Assembly: GCA_945643635.1 (NCBI GenBank) | Contig: CALZFC010000001.1 | Location: forward strand, 7,194,501 to 7,258,500 | Length of the DNA: 64,000 nucleotides | DNA from: Allodiplogaster sudhausi | Taxonomy: Eukaryota > Nematoda > Chromadorea > Rhabditida > Diplogasteridae | Reading direction: 5' to 3' | Part shown: one piece after another, positions 48,566 through 61,167 of the stretch | Layout: every line of letters starts with the position of its first letter | Position numbering within the stretch: position 1 is the stretch's first letter | Made by a program: the position numbers and the translations under genes | Notes under the pieces: generated by a model | Told to the model about the DNA's origin: nothing | The model's input: the letters and a program-made list of their open reading frames with translations, nothing else | Database searches by the model: none

Positions 48566-48759
48566 ATGAGCCAATCGGACTCTCCTCGCCATTAATGATA
48601 AAGCTTCCGGCAAAACTGAGTACATCCTCTTCTTGCAGCATGATCGACCATCCCGAGGATGGCTTCGCTGAAGGATACTGCGATATGGAAAAATTGACAA
48701 AAGCTTTCAGTAGAGCGTGGCCATTGAGATTTGGAGGAGTACAACACGGCTAGACTATT

Positions 48760-49618
48760 AAATGCTTTTACCTTATATATGTTCTCGTTAAAGTTTATCA
48801 GTATAGTTACACGTATTAAATGCTATAAAACGCTTGATAACAAAATTGCGAAAATATTGTTTAAAAGGAAACGGATGAGCCAAAATATGTTATTGACTGT
48901 GACTTACTTTTTGTCGTCAGTTTTCTTGTGAGCGATAACCAATGATAAGTGTAATCATTAACAATTTCGTTGGTCCTTCAGAAATTTTTTTTATCGCAGC
49001 ATGCTCTATCGCAGACAGACATAAAAAAGAATTGTGGGGGAGGAACTGATGGTGAGAGGTTCTAGTACAGACTGACGCCTTTTGAATGCTTTTTTACGCT
49101 CACTTAATAAGCCATTATGGAGATTATATGTATATTGGCCCTTACGAACGAATCACAAGTTTCCTGAACTTGACGATTATTGTTATGAGCTATTTGGTGA
49201 CTACGACCTATTTGCGACTATCCGTGCTCCATTTCAAGTTTTTTCCAAGACCGTTCGAAATTTGTGAGTGAAGTTTTAACTATCACTTATATGCTTATGA
49301 CCAAATGATTGCGAAATAGCTATGTTTCTTCATTCCGCTTACTTCCCTTCCTCATTCGCATTCTACGCCTTCGCAGCGGGTGGTCGACTCTCCCGCTGCT
49401 CTTCCCCCAAGACTCTCGCTACCGAGATCGAACAAGATAGTGTTCTCGATTCATCTCGTCAAAAAATATCAGAATTATATATAGTGATTGAATTTTAGTG
49501 GGAAAAAAAAATAATATAAATAAATTAAAGAAAATGTAAACACTGCATAAAAAACTGTTTTTTAGACGCATTAAAAATAAGCTAGTGAGAAAAATAAAAT
49601 ATTTTACCTTATTGTTAG
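48760..49618. other. Gap between AKR and MSP-domain genes
   Basis: Mostly AT-rich. Overlapping frames at 49082-49271 include a hydrophobic stretch (FLNLTIIVMSYLVTTTYLRL) that could be a receptor-like transmembrane fragment, but with no partner exons. Nothing else supported. Confidence 0.35.
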
Positions 49619-50511
49619 ATGTCTGCTGCTCCGGGAGCGAACCAGGCAGCGGTTCAGCTTGTTGGCTTTCTTTCATAAAACGATCATTGAAATGCATGTG
49701 AAGTTTATTTATGCTTTCAAGCAGTAGTTAAATTAATTTATGGCACTTAATAACTTTGTTCTTTCAGGTGACCACGAAAGCAATCGAGTGCGCTCAGGAT
49801 AAGGTATGATTTTTTTTCATTTCTAAAAATATAATTTAAAAAAAATTAAGATAATTATTTAAAATAAAATCAGTTAAAGATTGGGAGTTGAAAATAAATA
49901 TTATAATAAAATAATTGAGGTGGTCTTCAATTGCGGCGGCGGTCGTCCTGTCGTTGTCGACATCAAGGTCAAGAATCTCAGCGATAAGCGACAGCTCTTT
50001 AAGGTCGGCACGCAATCTTTTTTTACGTTCATGTGGACGGGTGGGCGGGGCTAATCCAGATGCTGCAAAAATATCGTTGATCTCAAATGTCAAACGAGGG
50101 AATTCTACGTAGCAGCGCTCATCGATCGCCATTTGAAATAGACATTAAAAATAGTGGAAGTAAAGAAAAGTACATCACCGATTGAGGTAAAAACTGAGAT
50201 CAAAATGGGTGGGTAAGATCCAGTGAATTGATACATATAACCGTGCATGACGAATAATTCAATGAAAAGTGTACTGGTGGATGGAGTTTTAGTACCTGCT
50301 GAGTGAGGGTGAACATTTATATAGATGAAAGTGGACAATTGCAAAAATCGTGACGTAAGTGGACGGGTGGGCGGAGCCTATTTAATTACTGATAATAATA
50401 AAAGAAAATCTCAGGTCAAGTGCACGTCGTCGACCGTCTTCCGCTTCCAGCCGCCTCTCGGCAAATTCGAGAAGATTGAGACGATCTCCTTCCGGTTCTG
50501 GTTCCAGAACC

Positions 50512-51903
50512 GGGGGCTACGAGGGAAGCGCAGCGCCAATAAGCGCAGCGCTAAAAAGCGCAGCGCCAAATAAGCGCAATACCAATAAGCGCAGCGGTCA
50601 GCCGGAAGCGTAAAATAAGGTAATTTTCGAGAGTATTACTCATTTTCACATACAAAGACAATATACATTGTGACTGAAAAATATTTTCATCAACATTTAC
50701 ATATTTATTTGTTTCATCGGTCTAGTTAAAAAAATCTGCTGGTGACCTCTCAGACAAAATAAGTTTTCAATAATATATGGAACATTGCTCTCCCTGCATA
50801 ACACATGAACTTTTCAAAAGAGAATTACAAAACAAGGATGTTCTCAGTCCACTCATAATGTTTAAATTATCAAATACAAAGTTAATTGTATGTATAGCAT
50901 GATAAGAGTGACAAGGAAGCAATGGAATTACAGAAAGTCTCTGTGATACTTCACATGACATGCAGTCCCACAAATCATTTCGGACACATGCATTAATTCA
51001 ATTAATTAAAATATGTACCGTATTTTCTCTATTAGTGCTTATATTAGAACCCCCCCCCCTCTAATAGTGCCCCCCTTGAGAAGGCCATTGAAAAAATAGT
51101 ACCCCTCCCTCAAATAGAACCCCCTCCAGTAGTGCCACCCCATTAGTCTAATACCTCGAATGGATTCTCGGGGCATGGGATGCTGTTCCCAATAAACTGA
51201 TTGTAAATTCACAAATAATCCACTGTAAAACAGATATTCCGGTGATGACTCCATTGAAGCTGATCTACAAATCTCTTGAGAAAATACGGTATATTTTATT
51301 CTTTTATGGTTTTGTTGGCTTTTTCTATTCAATCTATACGCTTTTGATGGTTTTTTCTATTCAATCTGGTGGTCAATTTATAGAGTCCTTAGTTCTAAAA
51401 GTCAAATACATTATTTAAATTAATCTTATTAATCGAGTTCACATACGTGTCTGAAATATTGGGTGGGGATGTATGTAATGTGCAATATCACAGAGACTTT
51501 CTGTAATTCCGTCGCTTACTTATCACTCTTATCTCTTTGATAATTTAAACATTATGAGCTCCACTAGTGGATTGAGAACATCCTTCTTTTGTTATTCTCT
51601 TTTGAAAAGTTCATGTGTAATGCAGGGAGAGCAATGTTGCATATATTATTGATAAATTATTTTCTGTGAGAGGTCACCAGCAGATTTTTCAACTAGACCG
51701 AAGATGCGAATAAATAAATGTTAATGAAAATATTTTTCATTTATAATCTGTATTGTCATTGTATATGAAAATGAATAATACTCTCGAAAATAACCTTATT
51801 CTACGCTTCTGGGTTTTGGGCGCTGCGCTTATTGGTATTGCGCTTATTTGGCGCTGCGCTTTTTAACGCTGCGCTTATTGGCGCTGCGCTTCCCTCATAC
51901 CCC
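50512..51903. mobile_element. hAT-like non-autonomous foldback element, 1392 bp, in the MSP exon
   Basis: The ends are GGGGGCTACGAGGGAAGCGC and, reversed, GGGGTATGAGGGAAGCGC. They are flanked by an exact 8-bp duplication CCAGAACC (50504-50511 and 51904-51911), the length made by hAT transposases. Inverted arms of about 420-470 bp include several GCGCAGCGCCAATAA-type subterminal repeats. The middle holds a smaller element with TACCGTATTTTCTC ends (about 51016-51292). No transposase is present. Confidence 0.88.
51016..51292. mobile_element. Small nested inverted-repeat element
   Basis: Terminal sequences taccgtattttctc (51016) and its complement (to 51292) bound about 277 bp with C-run/G-run segments and an open frame on the minus strand of no known family. 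The same terminus recurs at 63932 in the right arm of the large inverted duplication, as expected of a copy. Confidence 0.6.
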
Positions 51904-52729
51904 CCAGAACCGACGTGTCCCGGTAAGGTTGTTGCGGATATTTGGCAAGAAGCTGGACGGTGAAACAAATGGAAAAAGGACGAGTGGGCGTGGCGAAGGA
52001 TGGAGAAGGAAGAATGACTAAAGTTAAAATGAATGGATTGTCGAAGCGACTAGTCCAAGTATTTGAATGTGGAAAGAAAGCCATTTTTCAATTTCTTTCT
52101 CAGTCTCCGGCTGGGTCTCTTTCTTCTTCCGTGCTCGCCTTTTCTCTCTCTCCTTCCTACCGTCTCTTTCTCTCTCCCTCTTATCTCACGCTCTCTATCT
52201 CTCTCTCGTTTCCTCTGTCTTCCAATTCTTTCACTATCTCTTACTCTCTCTCTCTTTCTCTCGCTTCCTCTTTTTCTCAATACGTTTCCTCTCTGTCTCT
52301 CCATTCTCTCTGTTTCCTTTTCATCCATCCCCTCTGCAGTCGACAACCAAGCACTACTTCGCCATTCACGTCATCGCCGACGAAACGAAGGAGGCCAAGG
52401 AAGTCTTCACCAGTCGCGCCACTTAGGATGGTCAACGAACTACTTTTAATTATTTCAAACAAAAACAATCTGCCAATCTAAAAAAAAATCCAATCAGTAA
52501 TAAAGACGTTGATGAATTTAAAAATTCAAAAATTAATATTTCCCGCGCCTTTCAAGGCTACTGGCGTCTCCCGGTCGTCTTCAGTCGCACTCAGATGTCG
52601 GCCGAAGTGGCCGGCGCTGAGGTACGGCTGCTGCTGGTTTTTGCTATTTTGTACGGGTGCTCAAATTCGTCGATTTTGACCAAGAACGAGATGAACTTGT
52701 GCCTTCAATATATGCCCTGGAGATACAAT

Positions 52730-52888
52730 AGGCCCTGGGAGCTATCCTAGTTGTGAGGGGCATAATTTTTCCAAGTTTCTAAGGAACCTTTTTTCCTGTT
52801 TTCTTTCCTCCGTGGAAATAAATAAATCAGTTCAAAATAGACAACGAAAAATTATGCCCCTCCCAACTAGGATAGCACCAGGCCCTGT
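52730..52888. repeat. Short inverted repeat near MSP exon 6
   Basis: tatcctagttgtgaggggca (about 52743) has an inverted partner at about 52852-52876 (gaaaaattatgcccctcccaa). The segment missing from the right arm ends between the two, so the right arm has only one copy. Confidence 0.7.
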
Positions 52889-53202
52889 GACGCTGTGCAC
52901 ATGCCACTTGATTTTGATGAAAACTTACACATAATGCTTTCTTCTGACTCAGGATACAGTAATTTCCTCCATACCTATCGTAGCCAATTGCACGGGATAC
53001 AGTCCATATGTATGTCATTAGATTGCTTTTGACAGGAGTCCAAATATAGGCTCAGGAATACTGTAGGCGTTTTCTTTATTTTGAGACACAAGCTCCATGT
53101 CATGTTCAGGTGCCCAAGTCGCTGATGCAAACCACGAGCAGCGCGGTGAGCGTCGTGAAGAAGCCGGTCGACGCGTCCGCCCCCGACAAGGACGCCAAGT
53201 GA

Positions 53203-55034
53203 CTCGGCGGCCTACCCGCCCCTCTCCTATCGTACCCCTCCAACCACTTACCGTACCCTGGCCCTCACTTTATATATAAGAAAGTCGTAGATAAAAGTAT
53301 TTTGAGGCAAATTCACATGATTTTATTTGAAAATCAATACGGAGAATCCGCAAAGAGGAGGGCAAAGAATCCGAAAGATGAAGGGAGATCGTTGATCGAA
53401 TGCATCATTTAATGGATGAACGTTCGTAGTATGAAATACGTAGTATGCGGCCAAGTGTCTTCTTGCCAGTGTGGGTGACAGTCTGCACCCAAAATTATAA
53501 TTCAGTTAAATGCGGGATTAAAGCGTAATTTGCAGCACAAATCCTGTCGATGCAACGTCATCCCCCGTCTTCCCCCGCCTCTCTCTCACCCTCCATCTCT
53601 CCCTCATCATCTCTCCCTCTGTGCTCACTTTCTCTTACTCTCCCCTTTCTTCTCTGACCTTTTCTCGTACTTTGCGTGTAGATAGATATTCCAAGAATAA
53701 TAAGAGATGAAAAACAACAGGATAGATTTGCATACAAGGTGCTAATTCACGTGTTTACATTGGCAAACTTGCCAAAAAGTGAGAAAGCATATTTAATCGG
53801 CTCATCTCGAGAAGACCAACGTAGGCATCAACCATAGTTTCAGATTCTGCGGGCAATATGTATATACACATCGTAAACTGCTGGAGATCATCCGGATCAG
53901 ATTTCATTGCAACTTGAAAAAACTTGATGGGAGGAAATGAGCAACAGGATTGCGGTGGATAAGTCCTGTGCATATATCAATGTCTGCAGCTAATTTTAAG
54001 GAAGAGACTGGAAATGCTAATCAAAAGCTACTGTACATGCTTGCAGCCAACAAGATTTTGGCATTTGACCAACGCGTCTGCTTCCGATTTAATTTCACCT
54101 CGCAAATTCATGTTGAATTCGATTGGATGTGTTTTAATATTGGATAAGAGAGAGAGAGATATGTATGCGATTACATTTGCAGATGAAACGTTCACAATTG
54201 TCGATGATTGGTTGCAGAAACTAAATCATAGTACTATAATCTTCTTCATTACACCCACACCCACAGTTTCCTGTAGGGTGCTCTCGAAAGTAGTAATTGG
54301 CGCATCAGTTAATTGATATTTATAAACCTACATATGACATGTGGCCACCCGCTTCAGGAAAGATATTATTTCATAGTCAAGGTGTTCATGCTCATGGGAA
54401 AGATAACGTAGTATTCATCCGGTTTTGTTCTTGATCTCCAGAGTTCTTAAGCGGTTATTTTTCTCGCAAAACAAGCGATCTTCGCTCTCGACGCTCGGAG
54501 TTCAAGAAACTTGGTTTCTGTTTTCTTATCTCGAATGTTTTCAAGAGAGAAGCTCCACCTCTTCTTTTCACGTTGGCTTTCTACAGCCCGCAGAACGATA
54601 CCTAACTCCTCAAATTTGCCTCCTAACCAACTGACAACTCGTAACATAGCTCCAAACTCTTAAAAAATATTTTTAGTCTTTAAAGAGAATACAGAAAATT
54701 ATCAACTATGATCACTATATGATTCTGTCATTGAATAGGATCGCCTTCTTTTTAATGATCATTTGCCGCTTAAGTAATAATTTGTATTATTGAGGTTCAT
54801 CCTATTTTATTTTGTTGAATATCTTTTTTTTTCTACTTAATAAGGAAATACTACGTTTATAATGTCTACGAGATAACACTAGTTTTTCTTTCGACGTGAT
54901 TTTATTTTTCTTTCCAAAACCTTTGAAAATGCCAAATGAATTCCCGCATTCGAGTGAAAGAAGGCTGGCAAAGCTGTGCGATAAGCTCAATATGCCAACA
55001 GTATCATGCTGTCTACAACATCAGAAATAGTACG
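53203..55034. other. Non-coding part of the left arm
   Basis: No gene is supported. Several 60-70-codon frames occur in both arms with the same sequence, which reflects duplication rather than selection. A CT-rich segment lies at about 53575-53660. Confidence 0.45.
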
Positions 55035-56638
55035 AGAAGTTGTAGGATGATAAAAAAAAAGCAAATCTCCCTTCATATAGTAAGCGCATAAAGCGAGGCA
55101 ACGCCTATTCGCATCCGATCTCTGAACCTCTCTTGGGGAAGGGAGTTCAGAAAAAAAAACCTTGCACATTCAAATATTACTCGCGCAAAATGTTTGGCGA
55201 CAATTTACATATAATTTCAAGAATTTTCAATAGAGAATTAAAACTCCGCGTTTGGGCGTCGGTATTATTTAATTCCTTTTATGATTGTTGATAATTAATA
55301 TCGTTCAGAAACATGCGACTTTTCTCCCCTGTTCGTCTACTCTTGGCAACGACGGTTTTATATGCAATTCACCAAGGCACTGCAGATGCTGGAAAAGTTC
55401 ACAGACTCTTAAAAGGTTGGCTAAGAGGGTCGAGTGAAATATAAACGAACACTATATAATTGAGACATAATGCAAGTTTTACGCAGGTTCAGCATGGAAT
55501 ATGGTTAAACTTCACTCAAATTCTGAGTCATGACGGTTTTAAATTATTAAAAACAATCATGGAAGTTTGTCAATGGGTATAGCATGAGAAAGTCAAATAA
55601 GAAAGTTTGAAAAAGCTCTGAAGAACCTGTTATTCTCGCACTTTTATACGCTTTTTTTTATTCAGCCGAAAGTTTCGTCATTCATCTCATAAGGTCCACT
55701 TTTGCTCGAACAGTTTGGAGCCTATCAAACTATCACTTGTAAGTGCCTACATATAAGAAACCTATGCATAACATGTATGTAGATAGATAGAGAATAGTTC
55801 GACAAAAGGAAATCCAAAAGGTCTCTCCAAATTCAAGAAATACTTCATCGAAATGTAACTGATGGTGAGCGCAAATTGAAACATTAATTAACTTTTGATT
55901 TGAATACTTAAATATGTTAGTATGTTTGTTATAGGAAAACGCCACGATGTCTCACACGCGACATCAAGTCCCGCGGCAATCACTCTGTACGTTGACTGCG
56001 GACCTGCTCAAAGGCTTTTACATATGTTCCGGCAGATAAAAAAAATGTCTATAGGTTAAGATGGAAAAAAGCTGTTCAAAATTATAAAAGATTTGACTGA
56101 CTTTTGGCAAACAAATTCCAATTCACGTGGGAGTCAACTTCCTTCAGCTTACAATCAGCATAAAATTCATCTCCACCTCAGTTTATTTCGATAGCAGCTT
56201 AAGCAGCAGCACACGATGTTCTACGGTAGTCACCAGGAAAATAGAGCGTGCAAGAGAAGAGACAAGGATTTAAGCTCCCAAGATGGCCTTCCTTAACCAA
56301 ATAGGCATGCAGAAGTAGTATATGAGTAATTGCCAGTAATAACATGCGTGATCTTCAAAACAGGCCGCTGCGAGACGACTAAGAATATCCGCATTCACCC
56401 GCATCGGTACTTCAGTCTCGGCAACGCGGGGACGCCGAATCGCACCTCTTCTTGTCCATGTGCATAAACCGGCATGTACAAAAGATCTCTCTCTTTCTCT
56501 TGCCATCTCTCTCTTTCTCTCTCTCTCTCTTGCTCTTATTTTTCGTGTGCCAATATGAAAGAGAATATGTGAGAAATGAAGATAGAGAAAAAAGACAAGG
56601 GATAGAGATCCTGGGAAAAGAAAGAAGGGAGTGCAAAG
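55035..56638. other. Left-arm-only segment with candidate exons
   Basis: Absent from the right arm. On the plus strand, 55313-55416 reads a signal-peptide-like exon (MRLFSPVRLLLATTVLYAIH) to a donor aaaag/gttggc; an acceptor at about 55935 leads in phase to AAITLYVDCGPAQRLLHMF and a further donor. On the minus strand 56270-56470 reads NADILSRLAAACFEDHACYY to a stop. Neither forms a complete gene and I recognise no family. Confidence 0.35.
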
Positions 56639-58318
56639 AAAAGCAGAGATATAGTAACAGAATGCGTAAGCATGGACATACATTTTGAGATGAATTTGAC
56701 GGTGCCCGCCGTCTCTATTGCTGCTGCAAACCAACATGGAACTGCAAATTCAAGGTTTACGACTGCGAGTCTTCGTCCATGTAATATTTACTCCTCGAAA
56801 GATCTCGATACTCCTCGAACAAGATGCTGGACTCGACTTTAATATATATGTACATCGTTTAATTTCTAGAACTTGCATTGTTAATTTTTGTAAAGCAATA
56901 TGGATTCCCGCTTTGTATGTTAGTTGGGAAAGAAAGATATATGTATGTAGTATGTATATTTTCTACGCCAGCTAACAACAGTGCTATTCCAGAAGAAAGA
57001 ACACCCGAGCAAAAATGAAGTGCAGAAGGAATTAGTGTGATCAAATTAATCATTTCCTCATTGTCAGGCTTTTAACGTTATCTTTAAAGCAGCAATTTGC
57101 CACTACATCTATGTACATATTCTTGTCCTGTTTGCTTTCATTCAGATTGTAATGCCGTAGTTTTCTTTTGTTTAATTAGACTACCATTTCATTGCAGATC
57201 TACAATGTTAGTTACAATACATATATGGAATGAAGCCTTAACTGAATCAGTGCGTTTTATTCGGGATATTCTTCCATATAATTTTTAAATTTCTCGAAAT
57301 TTGTGGATATGTACATACATAAATGGCAGAATTGAGGAATCGACAATCGTCGACTTTTTTATTTTCTTTATAGATTCGAAGGAAGATCGTTGAGACCGAT
57401 GGATCTCTCTTTTGAAGGATTAGTAAGCATGATATGCGATTAATGTGAGAGTAGTATGAGGATTTAGGCAAAATACAACCGAGGGCGAACATTGCAAACG
57501 AACATCTCTGGGTGTTCGGCTTACTTGAGAGAAGCTTATGGTTAGTTGGATGAAATGGTGATGTTTGTCGTGCTCTCACATTCTCTCTCTCCTCCTCCCC
57601 CTTCTTCACTCGCTCACTCTCTCGCCTCTTTATTCTCTGTCGCCCTCTCTTTATCTCGGTCTTTCTCTCTTTCTGCCTTCGCTTCCTTAGCTACCGGCGC
57701 ACTGATCATCTTCCGCGCCTTCGAGACGATCTCAATGTGAAACCGGAAGCATCGAATGCATCGCGCTTTTTATTGCTCTTCTTATCCAGGAGTCCTTATT
57801 TTCCAAAAAAAAAATGTTTTCCCCGTAGACACTTAATCCGACCATCTTTTTCCATGTTCCAGCATTGCTGATCTTCTTATCAGCTGAAGGAAGCCAGGCC
57901 CAGTCTTCTGTCGAGCGCGGGTTACAAACCTAATATTTCAGTTAAATGACGGTGCAAGATTAAAGCCTAATTTGCAGCACAAATCCTGTTATTGCAACGT
58001 CACAACCTGCCTCTATCGCTTTCTGTCCACCTTCCCCCACTCCTTCCCGCTCTCTATCTCTCTGCTATCTCTCTCTCTCTCTTTCTCTCTCTCTTACTCT
58101 CCCATTTCCTCTCTGTTTTTGGGTCTCATATTTTGCGTGTATATAGAGATATTCCGAAAATAATAAGACGTGAAAAATCAACTAATTAGATTCGCGGCGT
58201 GCATACGAGGTGCTAATGCACGTGCATACGTAGGCAAACCAGTCAAAAAGTGAGAAAGCATATTTAATCAGCTCATCATGGAGACGACAAGCGTGGCAGT
58301 GACCTAAGCATTTCTGAT
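56639..58318. other. Inner part of left arm, non-coding
   Basis: Short shared frames and CT tracts (57585-57680 and 58060-58100) only. The end nearest the spacer matches the right arm to the words acattgaatcagaaatgct (reversed). Confidence 0.45.
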
Positions 58319-58873
58319 TCAATGTGCAAATATGTAGCCATCTACATATGCATGACATACACACAACAAACTGCTGGAGATCATCGAGATCAAAATTTTG
58401 CTGCAATGTGTGTATGTACATATAACCAAATTTTTGTCGTATTTATACAACAGCCAGAAGTGGTTAAGGGCCTAAACCGGCGGCGATAGTTTTTGGGGCT
58501 CTAGAATTTCGGAACCCCGTAGGCCCGTTTGGACACGATTTGGAAGATTTTTCATAAGACTTTATGTTTTGACTGATGTTATGGTGTTGGAGACTAAGAC
58601 TCTTTTGACGAAAGGAAAGAAAAACATTTGGCAAAGAGCACATGTTATAACAACTCATAAAAAATAGCCCGACTTGCTTTTTGTACCCGACCCGGGACAC
58701 GGCCAGAGGAATTGGGGCCGGCTGGCCTAACGGGCCTAGCCTCTGACTGCAACTTCGTAAATATGTATGTCTGGCACTTCGCAAAAGTGTTTCTTACCAG
58801 AAATTATATATAACTTTAATCAGGATTTCATTGAAGCAATCAGTGATGGCAAATACACGCTATATCGAAAGAC
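58319..58873. other. Spacer at the centre of the large inverted duplication
   Basis: About 555 bp with no counterpart in the arms. Part of it (58440-58760) is GC-richer than the surroundings with GGGCCTA-type words near both ends, possibly a small element, but I could not define terminal repeats. No gene. Confidence 0.6.
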
Positions 58874-61167
58874 ATTGAATCAGAAATGCTTTGGTCACTG
58901 CCACGCTTGTCGTCTCCATGATGAGCTGATTAAATATGCTTTCTCACTTTTTGACTGGTTTGCCTACGTATGCACGTGCATTAGCACCTCGTATGCACGC
59001 CGCGAATCTAATTAGTTGATTTTTCCCGTCTTATTATTTTCGTAATATCTCTATATACACGCAAAATATGAGACCGAAAAACAGAGAGGAAATGGGAGAG
59101 TAAGAGAGAGAGAAAGAGAGAGAGAGATAGCAGAGAGATAGAGAGCGGGAAGGGGTGGGGGAAGGTGGACAGAAAGCGATAGAGGCATGTTGTGACGTTG
59201 CAATAACAGGATTTGTGCTGCAAATTAGGCTTTAATCTTGCACCGTCATTTAACTGAAATATTAGGTTTGTAACCCGCGCTCGACAGAAGACTGGGCCTG
59301 GCTTCCTTCAGCTGATAAGAAGATCAGCAATGCTGGAACATGGAAAAAGATGGTCGGATTAAGTGTCTACGGGGAAAACATCTTTTTTTTTTGGAAAATA
59401 AGGACTCCTGGATAAGAAGAGCAATAAAAAGCGCGATGCATTCGATGCTTCCGGTTTCACATTGAGATCGTCTCGAAGGCGCGGAAGATGATCAGTGCGC
59501 CGGTAGCTAAGGAAGCGAAGGCAGAAAGAGAGAAAGACCGAGATAAAGAGAGGGCGACAGAGAATAAAGAGGCGAGAGAGTGAGCGAGTGAAGAAGGGGG
59601 AGGAGGAGAGAGAGAATGTGAGAGCACGACAAACATCACCATTTCATCCAACTAACCATAAGCTTCTCTCAAGTAAGCCGAACACCCAGAGATGTTCGTT
59701 TGCAATGTTCGCCCTCGGTTGTATTTTGCCTAAATCCTCATACTACTCTCACATTAATCGCATATCATGCTTACTAATCCTTCAAAAGAGAGATCCATCG
59801 GTCTCAACGATCTTCCTTCGAATCTATGAAGAAAATAAAAAAAGTCGACGATTGTCGATTCCTCAATTCTGCCATTTATGTATGTACATATCCACAAATT
59901 TCGAGAATTTTAAAAATTATATGGAAGAATATCCCGAATAAAACGCACTGATTCAGTTAAGGCTTCATTCCATATATGTATTGTAACTAACATTGTAGAT
60001 CTGCAATGAAATGGTAGTCTAATTAAACAAAAAATCTGAATTACAATCTGAATGAAAGCAAACAGGACAAGAATATGTACATAGATGTAGTGGCAAATTG
60101 CTGCTTTAAAGATAACGTTAAAAGCCTGACAATGAGGAAATGATTAATTTGATCACACTAATTCCTTCTGCACTTCATTTTTGCTCGGGTGTTCTTTCTT
60201 CTGGAATAGCACTGTTGTTAGCTGGCGTAGAAAATATACATACTACATACATATATCTTTCTTTCCCAACTAACATACAAAGCGGGAATCCATCTTGCTA
60301 TACAAAAATTAACAATGCAAGTTCTAGAAATTAAACGATGTACATATATATTAAAGTCGAGTCCAGCATCTTGTTCGAGGAGTATCGAGATCTTTCGAGG
60401 AGTAAATATTACATGGACGAAGACTCGCAGTCGTAAACCTTGAATTTGCAGTTCCATGTTGGTTTGCAGCAGCAATAGAGACGGCGGGCACCGTCAAATT
60501 CATCTCAAAATGTATGTCCATGTTTACGCATTCTGTTACTATATCTCTGCTTTTCGTACTATTTCTGATGTTGTAGACAGCATGATACTGTTGGCATATT
60601 GAGCTTATCGCACAGCTTTGCCAGCCTTCTTTCACCCGAATGCGGGAATTCATTTGGCATTTTCAAAGGTTTTGGAAAGAAAAATAAAATCACGTCGAAA
60701 GAAAAACTAGTGTTATCTCGTAGACATTATAAACGTAGTATTTCCTTATTAAGTAGAAAAAAAAAGATATTCAACAAAATAAAATAGGATGAACCTCAAT
60801 AATACAAATTATTACTTAAGCGGCAAATGATCATTAAAAAGAAGGCGATCCTATTCAATGACAGAATCATATAGTGATCATAGTTGATAATTTTCTGTAT
60901 TCTCTTTAAAGACTACAAATATTTTTTAAGAGTTTGGAGCTATGTTACGAGTTGTCAGTTGGTTAGGAGGCAAATTTGAGGAGTTAGGTATCGTTCTGCG
61001 GGCTGTAGAAAGCCAACGTGAAAAGAAGAGGTGGAGCTTCTCTCTTGAAAACATTCGAGATAAGAAAACAGAAACCAAGTTTCTTGAACTCCGAGCGTCG
61101 AGAGCGAAGATCGCTTGTTTTGCGAGAAAAATAACCGCTTAAGAACTCTGGAGATCAAGAACAAAAC

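Larger units (their letters stand above)
49619..53202 (+). pseudogene. MSP-domain protein gene interrupted by a transposon in exon 4
   Basis: Exons: 49619-49660 (MSAAPGANQAAVQL), 49768-49803 (VTTKAIECAQDK), 49920-50003 (VVFNCGGGRPVVVDIKVKNL), 50415-50511 continued at 51912-51922, about 52337-52420 (TTKHYFAIHVIADETKEAKE), about 52558-52623 (YWRLPVVFSRTQMSAEVA) and 53109-53202 (VPKSLMQTTSSAVSVVKKP). The F(N)xxxRPVxxxIKVKNLSDKR pattern and the FRFQPPLG turn fit the major-sperm-protein immunoglobulin-like domain, used in nematode sperm motility and in other scaffold proteins. Removing the 1392-bp element and one 8-bp repeat restores exon 4 exactly to 108 nt in phase 0. As it stands the frame reads into the element and stops at 50573. 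The joins of the sixth exon are unresolved because a stop precedes its nearest GT donor. Confidence 0.8.
51224..58318. repeat. Large inverted duplication, left arm
   Basis: Matches the right arm (58874-64000, reversed) across most of its length with few base differences. Corresponding pairs include 57546-57740 with 59457-59651, 54425-54634 with 60955-61164 and 53097-53279 with 62640-62822. The left arm contains two segments absent on the right: about 52098-52790 (693 bp) and about 55035-56638 (1.6 kb). It contains the end of the transposon in the MSP gene, MSP last exon and non-coding DNA. The left arm may extend further left than the window allows to test. Confidence 0.95.

Noticed and set aside
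50504..51911. Transposon acting as an intron in the MSP exon
   Set aside because: The right edge looks like an acceptor (pyrimidines then CAG) but no donor near the left edge keeps the phase of both neighbouring exons.
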